DNA of 64,000 nucleotides from DASXYG01 sp036502625 (lineage in GTDB: Bacteria > Actinomycetota > Actinomycetes > Streptosporangiales > Streptosporangiaceae). Position 1 is the first letter of the stretch. Every line of letters begins with the position of its first letter. Below, one piece after another: positions 16,166 through 25,835 of the stretch. The position numbers and the translations under genes were made by a program. The stretch covers positions 1 through 64,000 of the forward strand of contig DASXYG010000003.1 in the NCBI GenBank assembly GCA_036502625.1, given 5' to 3'. Under the pieces are notes generated by a model. The model was given only the letters and a program-made list of their open reading frames with translations, searched no databases and had not been told where the DNA came from.

Positions 16166-19100
16166 GTGTCGTCTGAGTCGTCGCGGTCCCTGACCGATTT
16201 CGGCCCCAACGAATGGCTGGTCGACGAGCTGTACCAGAAGTACCTCGAAGACCCCAACTCTGTTGACAAAGCCTGGTGGAACTTCTTCGCCGACTACCGG
16301 CCCGAGGCGCCCGTGAGCGCCAACGGCAGCGGTAGCGGCGCCTCCACCGTAAAGGCGGCCACTTCGGCACCCGCGGCTCCCCCGCCGCCAGCAGCAACCC
16401 CGACCACGGAGACGGCGGCAGCCGCTCCTCCACAGGCGCCAGCGAAGCCACCGGCCGCGGCGGCCGACGTCGAGCAGATCAAGCTGCGCGGCGCCGCCGC
16501 CCGAACGGCCGCGAACATGGACGCCAGCCTGGCGGTGCCGACGGCGACGAGCGTGCGCGCCGTACCGGCGAAGCTGTTGATCGACAACCGGATCGTCATC
16601 AACAACCACCTCAAGCGCGGGCGCGGCGGCAAGATCTCCTTCACCCACGTCATCGGCTACGCGATCGTCAAGGCGCTCGCGGCCATGCCGGAGATGAACC
16701 AGGGCTTCACCGAGGTCGACGGCAAGCCCACCCTGCTGAAGCCGGAGCACGTCAACTTCGGCCTCGCGATCGACGTCCAGAAGGCCGACGGCACCCGCCA
16801 GCTCCTCGTGCCCAACATCAAGCACGCCGAGCAGCTCGACTTCCGCGGCTTCTGGGTGGCGTACGAGGACGTCGTGCGCAAGGCGCGCGCCGGCAAGCTC
16901 ACCGTCGACGACTTCCAGGGCACCACGATCAGCCTGACCAACCCCGGCACGATCGGCACGGTCCACTCCGTGCCGCGCCTCATGCAGGGCCAGGGCACGA
17001 TCGTCGGCGTCGGCGCGATGGAGTACCCCGCCGAATACCAGGGCATGTCGCAGGACACCCTGAACCGCCTGGCGATCAGCAAGGTCATGACGCTGACGTC
17101 GACGTACGACCACCGCATCATCCAGGGCGCCCAGTCCGGCGACTTCCTGCGCATCGTGCACAACCTGCTGCTCGGCGGCGACGGCTTCTACGACGAGCTC
17201 TTCCGCTCGCTGCGGCTGCCGTACGAACCCATCCGCTGGGAGCAGGACATCTCCGCCGGCCACGACGACGACGTCGCGAAGGCCGCCCGGGTGCACGAAC
17301 TGATCCACGCGTTCCGCGAGCGCGGCCACCTGATGGCCGACACGGACCCCCTGGAGTACAGCCAGCGCCGCCACCCCGACCTCGACATCGCGTCCCACAA
17401 GCTCACCCTGTGGGACCTCGAACGCGAGTTCGCGACCGGCGGTTTCGGCGACAAGCCGCTGATGAAGCTGCGCGACATCCTCGGCGTGCTCCGCGACTCC
17501 TACTGCCGCACCGTCGGCGTGGAGTACATGCACATCCAGGAGCCGTCCGAGCGGGCCTGGATCCAGGACCGCGTCGAGCACGGCCACGCGAAGCCCACCC
17601 GCGAGGAGCAGTTGCACATCCTCGGCAGGCTCAACTCCGCCGAGGCGTTCGAGACGTTCCTCCAGACGAAATACGTCGGGCAGAAGCGGTTCTCCCTGGA
17701 GGGCGGCGAGTCGCTGATCCCGCTGCTCGACGCCGTGATCACCGACGCCGCGCACGCCCGGCTCGACGAGATCGTCATCGGCATGGCCCACCGCGGCCGG
17801 CTGAACGTCCTCGCCAACATCGTCGGCAAGTCCTACGGCCAGATCTTCTCGGAGTTCGAGGGCAACATCGACCCGCGCAGCACCCACGGGTCCGGTGACG
17901 TGAAGTACCACCTCGGCGCCGACGGCACCTACCGCACCGACGACGGCGCGAAGATCACCACGTCCCTGGTCGCCAACCCCAGCCACCTGGAGGCCGGCGA
18001 CCCCGTGCTCGAGGGCGTCGCCCGCGCCAAGCAGGACGTCCTGGACGCCGGCCCCGAGGGCTTCACCGTGCTGCCGATCATGGTGCACGGCGACGCCGCG
18101 TTCGCCGGCCAGGGCGTGGTCGCCGAGACGCTGAACCTCTCGCAGCTCCGCGGCTACCGCACCGGCGGCACCGTCCACGTAGTGGTCAACAACCAGGTCG
18201 GCTTCACCACCTCGCCGACCGAGAGCCGCTCCAGCGTCTACGCCACCGACGTCGCGCGCATGATCCAGGCGCCGATCTTCCACGTCAACGGCGACGACCC
18301 CGAGGCCGTCGTCCGCGTCGGCCAGCTCGCGTTCGAATACCGCCAGGCGTTCAACAAGGACGTCGTGATCGACATGGTCTGCTACCGGCGGCGCGGCCAC
18401 AACGAGACCGACAACCCCTCGTTCACGCAGCCGCTGATGTACGACGTGATCGACGCGAAGCGCTCGGTGCGCAAGATCTACACCGAGTCGCTCATCGGCC
18501 GTGGCGACATCACCATGGAGCAGGCCGAGCAGGCGCTGCGCGACTACCAGGCCGAGCTCGAGCGCGCGTTCACCGAGACCCGCGAGGCGCTGCGGCGCCC
18601 GACCGAGCCGGGCGCGGTGATCAAGCCGGAGCCCGAGGCCCCGGTGCCGCTCGACCACGCGGGCGTGCCGAGCGCGATCAGCCAGGAGACGGTCAAGCGC
18701 ATCATCGAGACGCAGATCGACCTCCCCGAGGGGTTCAGCGTCCACCCCCGGCTCCAGCCGATCCTCGCCCGCCGCGCCAAGGCCGTCGAGGACGACCAGA
18801 TCGACTGGTCCACCGGTGAGCTGCTCGCGTTCGGCTCGCTGCTGCTCGACGGCCACCCGGTGCGCCTCGTCGGGCAGGACTCCCGGCGCGGCACGTTCGG
18901 CCAGCGCCACGCCGTGCTGGTCGACCGCTCCACCGGCGAGGAGTACACCCCGATCAAGCAGTTCGGGCAGGGCACGGCGAAGTTCTACACCTACGACTCG
19001 CTGCTGTCGGAGTTCGCCGCCATGGGCTTCGAGTACGGCTACTCCCTGGCCCGTCCCGACGCCCTGGTCTGCTGGGAGGCGCAGTTCGGCGACTTCGCCA

Positions 19101-19828
19101 ACGGCGCGCAGTCGGTGGTCGACGAGTTCATCAGCGCCGGCGAGCAGAAGTGGGGCCAGACCTCCGGGGTCACCCTGCTGCTCCCGCACGGCTACGAGGG
19201 CCAGGGCCCGGACCACTCCTCGGCCCGTATCGAGCGCTACCTCCAGCTCTGCGCGCAGGACAACATGACCGTCGCGCAGCCGTCCACCCCGGCGAACTAC
19301 TTCCACCTGCTGCGCTGGCAGACCCTCGCCGGGCGGCACAAGCCGCTGATCGTCTTCACGCCGAAGCAGCTCCTGCGGCTCAAGGCGGCCACGTCCGCGG
19401 CCGAGGACTTCACCTCGGGCGTGTTCCAGCCGCTGATCGGCGAGGTCGAGTCCATCGACCCGGCCGGCGTGCGGCGCGCGGTGCTGTGCTCCGGGCGGCT
19501 CTACTACGACCTGGTGGCCGCGCGGAAGGCCGCGGGCGACACCACCACCGCGATCCTCCGCATGGAGCGGCTCTACCCGCTGCCGGTGGAGGAGCTGAAG
19601 CGCGAGCTGGCGCAGTACGGCCCGGATACCGAGCTGATCTGGGCGCAGGACGAGCCCGCCAACCAGGGCCCGTGGCCGACGGTCGCGCTGGCGCTGCCCG
19701 AGCTGATCGACCGCAAGATCACCCGGGTGTCGCGCGCCGCGGGCTCGTCGCCCGCGGTCGGCTCGGCGCACCGCCACTCCGACGAGCTCAAGGCCATCCA
19801 GTCCACGCTGTTCCCCGTCAACGGCTGA
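16166..19828 (+). CDS. kgd: Multifunctional 2-oxoglutarate decarboxylase/dehydrogenase (Kgd, E1 fused to an E2-like domain)
   Basis: 1220 residues. I use the GTG at 16166 (VSSESSRSLTDFGPNEWL), which matches the family N-terminus, although the SD (GGAAG) is rather far. Order: an N-terminal helix (NEWLVDELYQKYLEDP), an Ala/Pro-rich linker, an E2-type acyltransferase domain without a lipoyl domain (about 105-360; catalytic DHRIIQG with His near 315), then the E1 thiamine-diphosphate domain (HRGRLNVLANI, GDAAFAGQGVV, VVNNQVGFTT, RRGHNETDNP). This is the enzyme of the 2-oxoglutarate step of the TCA cycle in actinobacteria. In relatives the FHA protein GarA inhibits it. Length fits (about 1230 in mycobacteria). 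Confidence 0.95.
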   Translation: MSSESSRSLTDFGPNEWLVDELYQKYLEDPNSVDKAWWNFFADYRPEAPVSANGSGSGASTVKAATSAPAAPPPPAATPTTETAAAAPPQAPAKPPAAAADVEQIKLRGAAARTAANMDASLAVPTATSVRAVPAKLLIDNRIVINNHLKRGRGGKISFTHVIGYAIVKALAAMPEMNQGFTEVDGKPTLLKPEHVNFGLAIDVQKADGTRQLLVPNIKHAEQLDFRGFWVAYEDVVRKARAGKLTVDDFQGTTISLTNPGTIGTVHSVPRLMQGQGTIVGVGAMEYPAEYQGMSQDTLNRLAISKVMTLTSTYDHRIIQGAQSGDFLRIVHNLLLGGDGFYDELFRSLRLPYEPIRWEQDISAGHDDDVAKAARVHELIHAFRERGHLMADTDPLEYSQRRHPDLDIASHKLTLWDLEREFATGGFGDKPLMKLRDILGVLRDSYCRTVGVEYMHIQEPSERAWIQDRVEHGHAKPTREEQLHILGRLNSAEAFETFLQTKYVGQKRFSLEGGESLIPLLDAVITDAAHARLDEIVIGMAHRGRLNVLANIVGKSYGQIFSEFEGNIDPRSTHGSGDVKYHLGADGTYRTDDGAKITTSLVANPSHLEAGDPVLEGVARAKQDVLDAGPEGFTVLPIMVHGDAAFAGQGVVAETLNLSQLRGYRTGGTVHVVVNNQVGFTTSPTESRSSVYATDVARMIQAPIFHVNGDDPEAVVRVGQLAFEYRQAFNKDVVIDMVCYRRRGHNETDNPSFTQPLMYDVIDAKRSVRKIYTESLIGRGDITMEQAEQALRDYQAELERAFTETREALRRPTEPGAVIKPEPEAPVPLDHAGVPSAISQETVKRIIETQIDLPEGFSVHPRLQPILARRAKAVEDDQIDWSTGELLAFGSLLLDGHPVRLVGQDSRRGTFGQRHAVLVDRSTGEEYTPIKQFGQGTAKFYTYDSLLSEFAAMGFEYGYSLARPDALVCWEAQFGDFANGAQSVVDEFISAGEQKWGQTSGVTLLLPHGYEGQGPDHSSARIERYLQLCAQDNMTVAQPSTPANYFHLLRWQTLAGRHKPLIVFTPKQLLRLKAATSAAEDFTSGVFQPLIGEVESIDPAGVRRAVLCSGRLYYDLVAARKAAGDTTTAILRMERLYPLPVEELKRELAQYGPDTELIWAQDEPANQGPWPTVALALPELIDRKITRVSRAAGSSPAVGSAHRHSDELKAIQSTLFPVNG

Positions 19829-19832
19829 GTCC

Positions 19833-20009
19833 GTGTACTTCACCGACCGCGGGATCGAGGAGCTGGCCGACCGGCGCGGCGCCGAGAAGGTGACCCTGGC
19901 CTGGGTCGCCGAGCGGCTGCGCGACTTCGTCGACCTCAACCCCGAGTTCGAGACCCCCGTCGACCGCCTGGCCACCTGGCTGGCGCGCGAAGACGAGGAC
20001 GAGGAGTAG
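19833..20009 (+). CDS. DUF6104 small protein downstream of kgd
   Basis: 58 residues, starting at a GTG 4 bp after the kgd stop, so probably translationally coupled. It begins VYFTDRGIEELADRR and ends in an acidic tail (REDEDEE). I recognise it as the DUF6104 family, small proteins found directly after kgd in many actinomycetes. The central part (VTLAWVAERLRDFVDLNP) looks helical, and no catalytic residues are obvious. Strict linkage to kgd suggests a role with the 2-oxoglutarate enzyme (inference). A strong terminator begins 2 bp after its stop. Confidence 0.85.
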   Translation: MYFTDRGIEELADRRGAEKVTLAWVAERLRDFVDLNPEFETPVDRLATWLAREDEDEE

Positions 20010-20010
20010 C

Positions 20011-20041
20011 GGCCCGCCCCTCGCGCGGCGAGGAGCGGGCC
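20011..20041 (+). terminator. Terminator of the kgd-DUF6104 operon
   Basis: GGCCCGCCCCTCGC (20011-20024) pairs with GCGAGGAGCGGGCC (20028-20041): 14 pairs with a single mismatch and a 3-nt loop. Confidence 0.85.
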
Positions 20042-20113
20042 CGCGATCCACGGCCACGTACGCCACATCCGGCGTGCGTGGCCGCGCTCGTTCGCGGACA
20101 CGCCCATTCGCAA

Positions 20114-20153
20114 ACGCGATACATCTTGACTTCCGGCGTACGCGACATATCGT
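20114..20153 (+). promoter_or_regulatory. Promoter with paired ACGCGA boxes upstream of the DUF4097-PadR operon
   Basis: TTGACT (20126-20131), a 16-bp spacer and TATCGT (20148-20153) make a good vegetative promoter. Two near-identical boxes flank the -35: ACGCGATACAT (20114-20124) and ACGCGACATAT (20140-20150). The second overlaps the -10 and is part of an imperfect palindrome. This is a likely site for the PadR encoded in the operon. Confidence 0.55.
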
Positions 20154-20189
20154 GTTCAGGGACATCCACCACGCGGAAGGAAGAAGCCG

Positions 20190-21011
20190 ATGGCGCGCTG
20201 GACCATCGACGAGCCCGCCGGCATCACCTTGGAGAAGCTCACCGAGCTCAAGGTCCGCATCGTCGCCGGGCACATCGACGTGATCGCCACCGACGACCGG
20301 CCCCGGCTGGACGTCCTCGACGTCGAAGGGCCCGAGCTGCTGATCACCGAGGAGGACGGCGTCCTCACGGTGACGTACGAGGACCTCACCTGGGAGGGGA
20401 TCATGAAGTGGCTGCGCCCGCGCTATAAGCGCAAGACGGCGCTGGCCGTGATGGTCCCGCCGGAGTGCCGGGTGGAGCTCGGCGTCGTGTCGGCGACCGC
20501 GGTCATCGCGGGCACCACCGGCGGCGTCACCGCGCGCGGCGTCGCCGGCGACATCACGCTCGACGGCGTCAGCGGCGAGACCACCGTCCAGACGGTGTCC
20601 GGCGACCTCGAGGCGCGCGACCTGTCCGGGCGGCTCAACTACGGCACCGTCCAGGGCGACCTCACGATCGCCGGCGGCACGGTCGAGCAGTTGTACGCCA
20701 AGACGGTGAACAGCAAGATCATGGCCGACGTCGACCTCGCCGACCGCTGCCGTGTCCGCCTGTCGACGATGTCGGGGTTCATCACGCTGCGCGTACCGGA
20801 GAACCCGGGCGCCTTCGTGGAGCTCCGGTCGACCTCAGGCGGGGTCACGTCCGCGTTCGACGGCATGACCCGCGCCGACGGCCCGGGCGCCGCTTCCCTG
20901 ACCGGACATGTCGGTGAGGGGACGGGTAGCGTTACGGCCGTGACCATATCCGGAGACGTGACGCTGCTCCGCCGCGACGCCCCCGAGGCAGTTACGCACG
21001 AGGAGAACTGA
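20190..21011 (+). CDS. DUF4097 (toastrack) beta-helix protein
   Basis: 273 residues; ATG with GGAAGGAAGAAG upstream. The body is a run of short beta-strands with repeating GV/SGD turns (GVAGDITLDGVSGETTVQTVSGDLEARD is the pattern, in register about every 10 residues), typical of DUF4097 'toastrack' proteins. No signal peptide or membrane segment is seen, so it is probably cytosolic. DUF4097 proteins are often encoded with PadR regulators or anti-sigma/PspC systems and are suspected envelope-stress or ligand-sensing scaffolds; no reaction is known. The stop overlaps the padR start (TGATG), so the two are co-translated. Confidence 0.85.
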   Translation: MARWTIDEPAGITLEKLTELKVRIVAGHIDVIATDDRPRLDVLDVEGPELLITEEDGVLTVTYEDLTWEGIMKWLRPRYKRKTALAVMVPPECRVELGVVSATAVIAGTTGGVTARGVAGDITLDGVSGETTVQTVSGDLEARDLSGRLNYGTVQGDLTIAGGTVEQLYAKTVNSKIMADVDLADRCRVRLSTMSGFITLRVPENPGAFVELRSTSGGVTSAFDGMTRADGPGAASLTGHVGEGTGSVTAVTISGDVTLLRRDAPEAVTHEEN

Positions 21012-21808
21012 TGAGCCCAGTCTTCGGTCACGGTCGGCTCAGGCTGTACCTGCTGAAGCTTCTCGACGAGGCGCCACGGCACGGCTATGAGATCATCCGC
21101 CTGCTCCAGGACCGCTTCCTCGGCGTCTACTCGCCGTCGCCGGGCACGATCTACCCCCGGCTCGCCAGGCTGGAGGAGGAGGGCCTGGTCACCCACGAGG
21201 TCGTCGGCGGCAAGAAGGTCTACCGGCTGACCGACAAGGGCCGCGAGGAGGTCAACGCCCGCCTCGACGAACTGGCCGACCTCGAGAAGGAGCTGACGGA
21301 GTCGGCGCGCGACATCGCACGCGAGGTCAAGGAGGACGTACGGGAGACCGTGCGCAACCTCCGCGAGGAGCTGCAGTCCGCGACCCGCGAGATGCGCGGC
21401 CACGGCCACACCCGTGACACCGGCCAGGAGGCCCGTGAGGCGGCGCACGCGGCCAAGGAGGAGGTGCGCCGCGCCAAGCAGCAGGCCAGGCAGGCGCGCC
21501 AGTCGACGCGCGCGAGCTGGTCCGCGTCGTGGCGCCAGCAGGACTGGTGGAACGGCGAGTGGCAGGCCTGGGTCGACCAATGGAGCGACTGGGAGTCCTA
21601 CCCCCCCGAGGCGGCGAACGCCCGCAAGGAGCTCCAGCGCATGGCGCGCGACGTCGGCCGCGAGCTCAAGCGCACCGTCGACGCCGCGGGCCCGGCCGAC
21701 CTCGAGGCCGTCGAGGACGCCCGCGCGCTGTTCGACGAACTGCTGACCCGGCTGCGCACCGACGTGCTCGGCCCGGCGCGCGAGCGCGCCAACCCGCGCG
21801 ACGACTGA
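21011..21808 (+). CDS. PadR-family transcriptional regulator with an extended coiled-coil C-terminus
   Basis: 265 residues, starting inside the stop of the DUF4097 gene. Residues 1-85 are a PadR winged helix: LYLLKLLDEAPRHGYEII, SPSPGTIYPRLARLEEEGL and GGKKVYRLTDKG. The remaining 180 residues are charged and helical (AKEEVRRAKQQARQARQS), with a tryptophan-rich stretch (QQDWWNGEWQAWVDQW) and a terminal helix. This is far longer than a plain PadR (about 110-190 residues). Such tails mediate dimerisation or effector binding. It probably controls its own operon through the boxes at 20114-20150 (inference). Confidence 0.9.
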   Translation: MSPVFGHGRLRLYLLKLLDEAPRHGYEIIRLLQDRFLGVYSPSPGTIYPRLARLEEEGLVTHEVVGGKKVYRLTDKGREEVNARLDELADLEKELTESARDIAREVKEDVRETVRNLREELQSATREMRGHGHTRDTGQEAREAAHAAKEEVRRAKQQARQARQSTRASWSASWRQQDWWNGEWQAWVDQWSDWESYPPEAANARKELQRMARDVGRELKRTVDAAGPADLEAVEDARALFDELLTRLRTDVLGPARERANPRDD

Positions 21809-21815
21809 CCGCCGC

Positions 21816-21845
21816 CCCATCGCGCGGCCCGATCCGCGCGATGGG
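21816..21845. terminator. Bidirectional terminator between padR and the oxidoreductase gene
   Basis: CCCATCGCGCGG (21816-21827) and CCGCGCGATGGG (21834-21845) form a perfect 12-bp stem with a 6-nt loop between two converging genes. Confidence 0.85.
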
Positions 21846-21856
21846 TGCCGTACGGC

Positions 21857-22825
21857 TCAGACGGTGAAGACGATCTTGCCGAACTGGTCGCCGTTCACCA
21901 TGGCCGCGAAGCCGTCGCGGGCCTCGGTGAGCGGCAGCTCGCGGTCGATCTTCGGGCGGGCGCCCGTCTGGCCGAGGAACCGCGCCAGCCGGCCGAGCTG
22001 GTCGCGCGTGCCCATCGTCGAGCCGACCACCGAGAGCTGCAGGAAGAACACCCGGGTCAGCTCGGCGGGCGGCGCCTGGCCGGACGTCGCGCCGCAGATC
22101 ACGATCCGCCCGCCGGGCCGCAGCGACTTCACCGAATGCGCCCAGGTGGCCTGGCCGACGCTCTCCATGACGGCGTCCACCCGCTCGGGCAGCCGCGCGC
22201 CGGACTCGAACGCCTGGTCCGCGCCCAGCTCCAGGGCGCGCGCCCGCTTCTCCTCGCTGCGGCTCGTCGCCCACATGCGGTAGCCGGCCGCGCGGCCCAG
22301 CGTGATCAGCGCGGTGGCCACGCCGCCGCCCGCGCCCTGCACGAGGATCGTCGACCCCGGCTGGAGCCCGGCCTTGTCGAACAGCATGCGGTACGCCGTG
22401 AGCCACGCCGTGGGCAGGCACGCGGCCTCGGCGAACGACAGCTCCGCCGGCTTGGGTACGAGGTTGCGCCGCGGTACGGCGACCCGCTCGGCGAGCGTTC
22501 CGTCGTAGCGCTCGGACAGCAGGCTGCGGCGCGGGTCGAGCGTCTCGTCGCCGCCTCCCGCGTCCGGGTCGCCGATGACGGCGTGCACGATGACCTCGTT
22601 GCCGTCCTCGTCGACCCCTGCGGCGTCGCAGCCGAGCACCATCGGCAGCTTGTCCTCCGTGAGGCCGACGCCGCGCAGCGAGAACACGTCGTGGTGGTTC
22701 AGCGCGGCGGCCTTCACCGCGACCGTCGTCCAGCCCTCGGGTACCTTCGGCTCCGGCCGTTCCCCGGTCTGGAGCCCGTTCAGCGGATTCTCGGCGTCAA
22801 TACGCGCGGCGGTTACGGCGAACAT
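21857..22825 (-). CDS. Zinc-binding-dehydrogenase-family NAD(P)H:quinone oxidoreductase-like protein
   Basis: 322 residues. I place the start at the ATG at 22825 (MFAVTAARID): a TAGGGT hexamer ends 7 nt upstream, which suggests a leaderless mRNA. A GTG at 22843 is in frame but lies upstream of that -10. It is an MDR-family protein with a GroES-like N-domain (ALNHHDVFSLRG), an ILVQGAGGGVATALITLG Rossmann motif (about residues 160-177) and the hydride-transfer domain. The structural-zinc cysteines are absent, as in quinone reductases. The substrate is not known. It is divergent from the SDR gene. Confidence 0.85.
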   Translation of the reverse strand: MFAVTAARIDAENPLNGLQTGERPEPKVPEGWTTVAVKAAALNHHDVFSLRGVGLTEDKLPMVLGCDAAGVDEDGNEVIVHAVIGDPDAGGGDETLDPRRSLLSERYDGTLAERVAVPRRNLVPKPAELSFAEAACLPTAWLTAYRMLFDKAGLQPGSTILVQGAGGGVATALITLGRAAGYRMWATSRSEEKRARALELGADQAFESGARLPERVDAVMESVGQATWAHSVKSLRPGGRIVICGATSGQAPPAELTRVFFLQLSVVGSTMGTRDQLGRLARFLGQTGARPKIDRELPLTEARDGFAAMVNGDQFGKIVFTV

Positions 22826-22832
22826 GCGCCCA

Positions 22833-22838
22833 ACCCTA
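22833..22838 (-). promoter_or_regulatory. -10 element TAGGGT, leaderless start of the oxidoreductase
   Basis: On the minus strand TAGGGT is followed by 7 nt and then the ATG at 22825. No Shine-Dalgarno lies between. Confidence 0.45.
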
Positions 22839-22882
22839 CGCACCGAGCCATCAACGTCCTATGTGGCCTCCGCCGCATCGGC

Positions 22883-22915
22883 TTGACCTTCACGTACGTG
22901 TGAGGCTTCTAGCGT
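22883..22915 (+). promoter_or_regulatory. MerR-type promoter with 19-bp spacer and central palindrome
   Basis: TTGACC (22883-22888) is followed by 19 bp that contain the perfect palindrome CACGTACGTG (22891-22900), then TCTAGC/TAGCGT. MerR-family activators act on exactly such over-long spacers. The SDR start codon at 22923 is about 7 nt past the -10, so the mRNA may be leaderless. A MerR gene lies two genes downstream. Confidence 0.7.
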
Positions 22916-22922
22916 CGCGGCC

Positions 22923-23684
22923 ATGCACACCACTCCTCAGGGGCACCGCGGCCGCGCGGTGGTCATCACCGGCGGCGGCTCGGGCATCGGCCGCGCCGCC
23001 GCGCACGGCTTCGCCGACGCCGGCGCCGACGTCCTGATCGTCGGCCGCACACCCGAGCGCCTCGCCGAGGCCGCCGACGGCCGGCCCGGCATCCGTACGT
23101 ACGCCTGCGACATCAGCGCCGACGGCGCCGCCGAGCTGATCACCGCGGCCGCCCTCGACCGGCTCGGCCGGATCGACGTCCTGGTCAACAACGCGGCGGT
23201 GACCGGCGGCGGCGGCGCGCTCGGCGGCATCACCCGTACGGAGGCCGAACGGGTCTTCGCCACGAACTTCTTCGCGCCCGTGCTGCTCACCCAGGCCGCC
23301 GCCGCGCACATCGCGCCCGGCGGCGCGGTCGTCAACGTGACCAGCATGCCGGGCTGGCGCGGCTGGCCCGGCCGTACGGTCTACGGCGCCACCAAGGTGG
23401 CCCTCGACTTCGCCACCCACACCTGGGCCATGGAGCTGGCGCCGCGCGGCATCCGCGTGGCCGCGGTGGCCCCCGGCATGATCGCGACCGGCATCTCCGC
23501 CAACAACGGCGACGACCCGGAGCGGGTGTCCGCCGAACGCGCGGCGCTGGTGGCCCGCGTCCCCCTGCACCGCCTCGGCCGGCCGGAGGAGGTCGCCTGG
23601 TGGATCATGAACCTGGCCGACCCGGCGGCGTCGTACGCGACGGGCCTGGTCGTGCCCGTGGACGGGGGCGCGTTCGTCGGCTAG
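22923..23684 (+). CDS. Short-chain dehydrogenase/reductase (SDR), first gene of a MerR-controlled operon
   Basis: 253 residues from the ATG at 22923. TGGGSGIG (NAD(P) binding), NNAA, the catalytic Ser in VNVTS and Tyr-x3-Lys in VYGATK are all present, and the C-terminus ends in the usual VPVDGGAFVG. It is a complete classical SDR. The substrate is unknown. It shares a transcript with the MerR gene 29 bp downstream and is driven by the 19-bp-spacer promoter, so it is probably induced by a reactive or aromatic compound (inference). Confidence 0.9.
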   Translation: MHTTPQGHRGRAVVITGGGSGIGRAAAHGFADAGADVLIVGRTPERLAEAADGRPGIRTYACDISADGAAELITAAALDRLGRIDVLVNNAAVTGGGGALGGITRTEAERVFATNFFAPVLLTQAAAAHIAPGGAVVNVTSMPGWRGWPGRTVYGATKVALDFATHTWAMELAPRGIRVAAVAPGMIATGISANNGDDPERVSAERAALVARVPLHRLGRPEEVAWWIMNLADPAASYATGLVVPVDGGAFVG

Positions 23685-23713
23685 CCGCATAGCCTGTGCG
23701 CGGGGGTGAGGCG

Positions 23714-24079
23714 ATGCGCATCGGCGAGCTGAGCCGCGTGACGGGCGCGAGCACGCGGTCCCTGCGCCACTACGAGGAGCAGGGGCTGCTGTCCCCGGCC
23801 CGCGGCGGCAACGGCTACCGCGACTACTCCGAGGCCGACGCCGTCCGCGTACGGAACATCCGCTTCCTGCTGGACAGCGGCCTCACGCTGGACGACGCGC
23901 GCGCCCTGGGGCCGTGCCTCGACGGCGACATCCCGCGCGCCGCGCCGTCCCCCGCGATGCTGTCCCGCGCCCGCGACCGCCTGGAGCGGCTGCGGGCCCG
24001 CATCGAGGACCTCACCGAGGCGCACACCCGCCTCACCGCCCGGCTCCACGCCGCCGAGTCGTCCCGCACGCCGCACTGA
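23714..24079 (+). CDS. MerR-family transcriptional regulator
   Basis: 121 residues from the ATG at 23714 (MRIGELSRVTGAS), with GGGGGTGAGG upstream. The N-terminal winged helix has the signature TRSLRHYEEQGLL and NGYRDYSEADAVRVRNI. The dimerisation helix (RARDRLERLRARIEDL) follows. There is no cysteine pattern for metal binding and no large ligand domain, so it belongs to the small soluble MerR group that often senses stress or small molecules. It is second in the SDR operon and probably autoregulates at 22883-22915. Confidence 0.9.
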   Translation: MRIGELSRVTGASTRSLRHYEEQGLLSPARGGNGYRDYSEADAVRVRNIRFLLDSGLTLDDARALGPCLDGDIPRAAPSPAMLSRARDRLERLRARIEDLTEAHTRLTARLHAAESSRTPH

Positions 24080-24085
24080 CGCCCC

Positions 24086-24451
24086 TCACTCGGACGGGCG
24101 CTGGCGTTCCGGCGGCACGATCGCGCAGAACTCGTTGCCCGCGGGGTCGGCGAGCACGGCCGTGAGCCAGCCGTCGTCGTCGAACGGGCCGCGTACGACC
24201 GTGGCGCCGAGCCCGCGCAGCCGGGCGAGCTCGGGGTCCATGTCGCGGACGCGGATGTCGAGGTGCATGCGGTTCTTCCCGACCTTGGGGTCGGTCACCC
24301 GCTGGAGCAGCATGGTCGGCCAGTGGCCGCGGGGGTCGCGCAGGCCGCGGTAGACACCGCCGGCCGGCCCGGTCTCGTAGCCGAGCGCGGCCGCCCAGAA
24401 GGGCGCGAGGGCGTCCGGGTCGGGGCAGTCGAGGACCCACACGAGTTCCAT
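24086..24451 (-). CDS. VOC/glyoxalase-like domain protein
   Basis: 121 residues; ATG at 24451 (MELVWVLDCPDPDALAPFW). One compact beta-alpha-beta-beta-beta VOC module is seen: FWAAALGYETGPA at the start, RMHLDIRVRDMD in the middle and LADPAGNEFCAI at the end. These small 'Glyoxalase_6' proteins are abundant in actinomycetes. Some are dioxygenases or antibiotic-binding proteins, but most are uncharacterised. A TACCGT hexamer 6 nt upstream of the ATG suggests a leaderless transcript. Confidence 0.85.
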   Translation of the reverse strand: MELVWVLDCPDPDALAPFWAAALGYETGPAGGVYRGLRDPRGHWPTMLLQRVTDPKVGKNRMHLDIRVRDMDPELARLRGLGATVVRGPFDDDGWLTAVLADPAGNEFCAIVPPERQRPSE

Positions 24452-24457
24452 GCCGTC

Positions 24458-24463
24458 ACGGTA
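24458..24463 (-). promoter_or_regulatory. -10 element TACCGT, leaderless start of the VOC gene
   Basis: On the minus strand TACCGT is followed by 6 nt and the ATG at 24451. No Shine-Dalgarno. Confidence 0.4.
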
Positions 24464-24474
24464 GCCCGCACGCG

Positions 24475-24507
24475 ACGAGCCGCGCCCGGCGTACGGACGC
24501 GGCTCGT
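24475..24507 (-). terminator. Terminator after the malic enzyme gene
   Basis: ACGAGCCGCG (24475-24484) and CGCGGCTCGT (24498-24507) form a perfect 10-bp stem with a 13-nt loop, 15 bp past the malic enzyme stop. Confidence 0.7.
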
Positions 24508-24522
24508 GGGTGCGCGGGCGGA

Positions 24523-25707
<1,185 letters not shown>

Positions 25708-25835
25708 TGGATTCCCCTGACATCTCGGGCTGGCGCCCCGCCGCGCCCATAACAGGCCAGGTCGCCCTCTGCGCAGCGGTGAAATCTGGATACGGGGGTC
25801 GCCCGTTACACGATTTTGTCACAACGGTATTCGAG

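Noticed and set aside
16052..20113. A 1353-codon open frame antisense to kgd
   Set aside because: It is a side effect of high GC at third positions. Low-complexity Val/Gly/Arg/Asp composition and no family.
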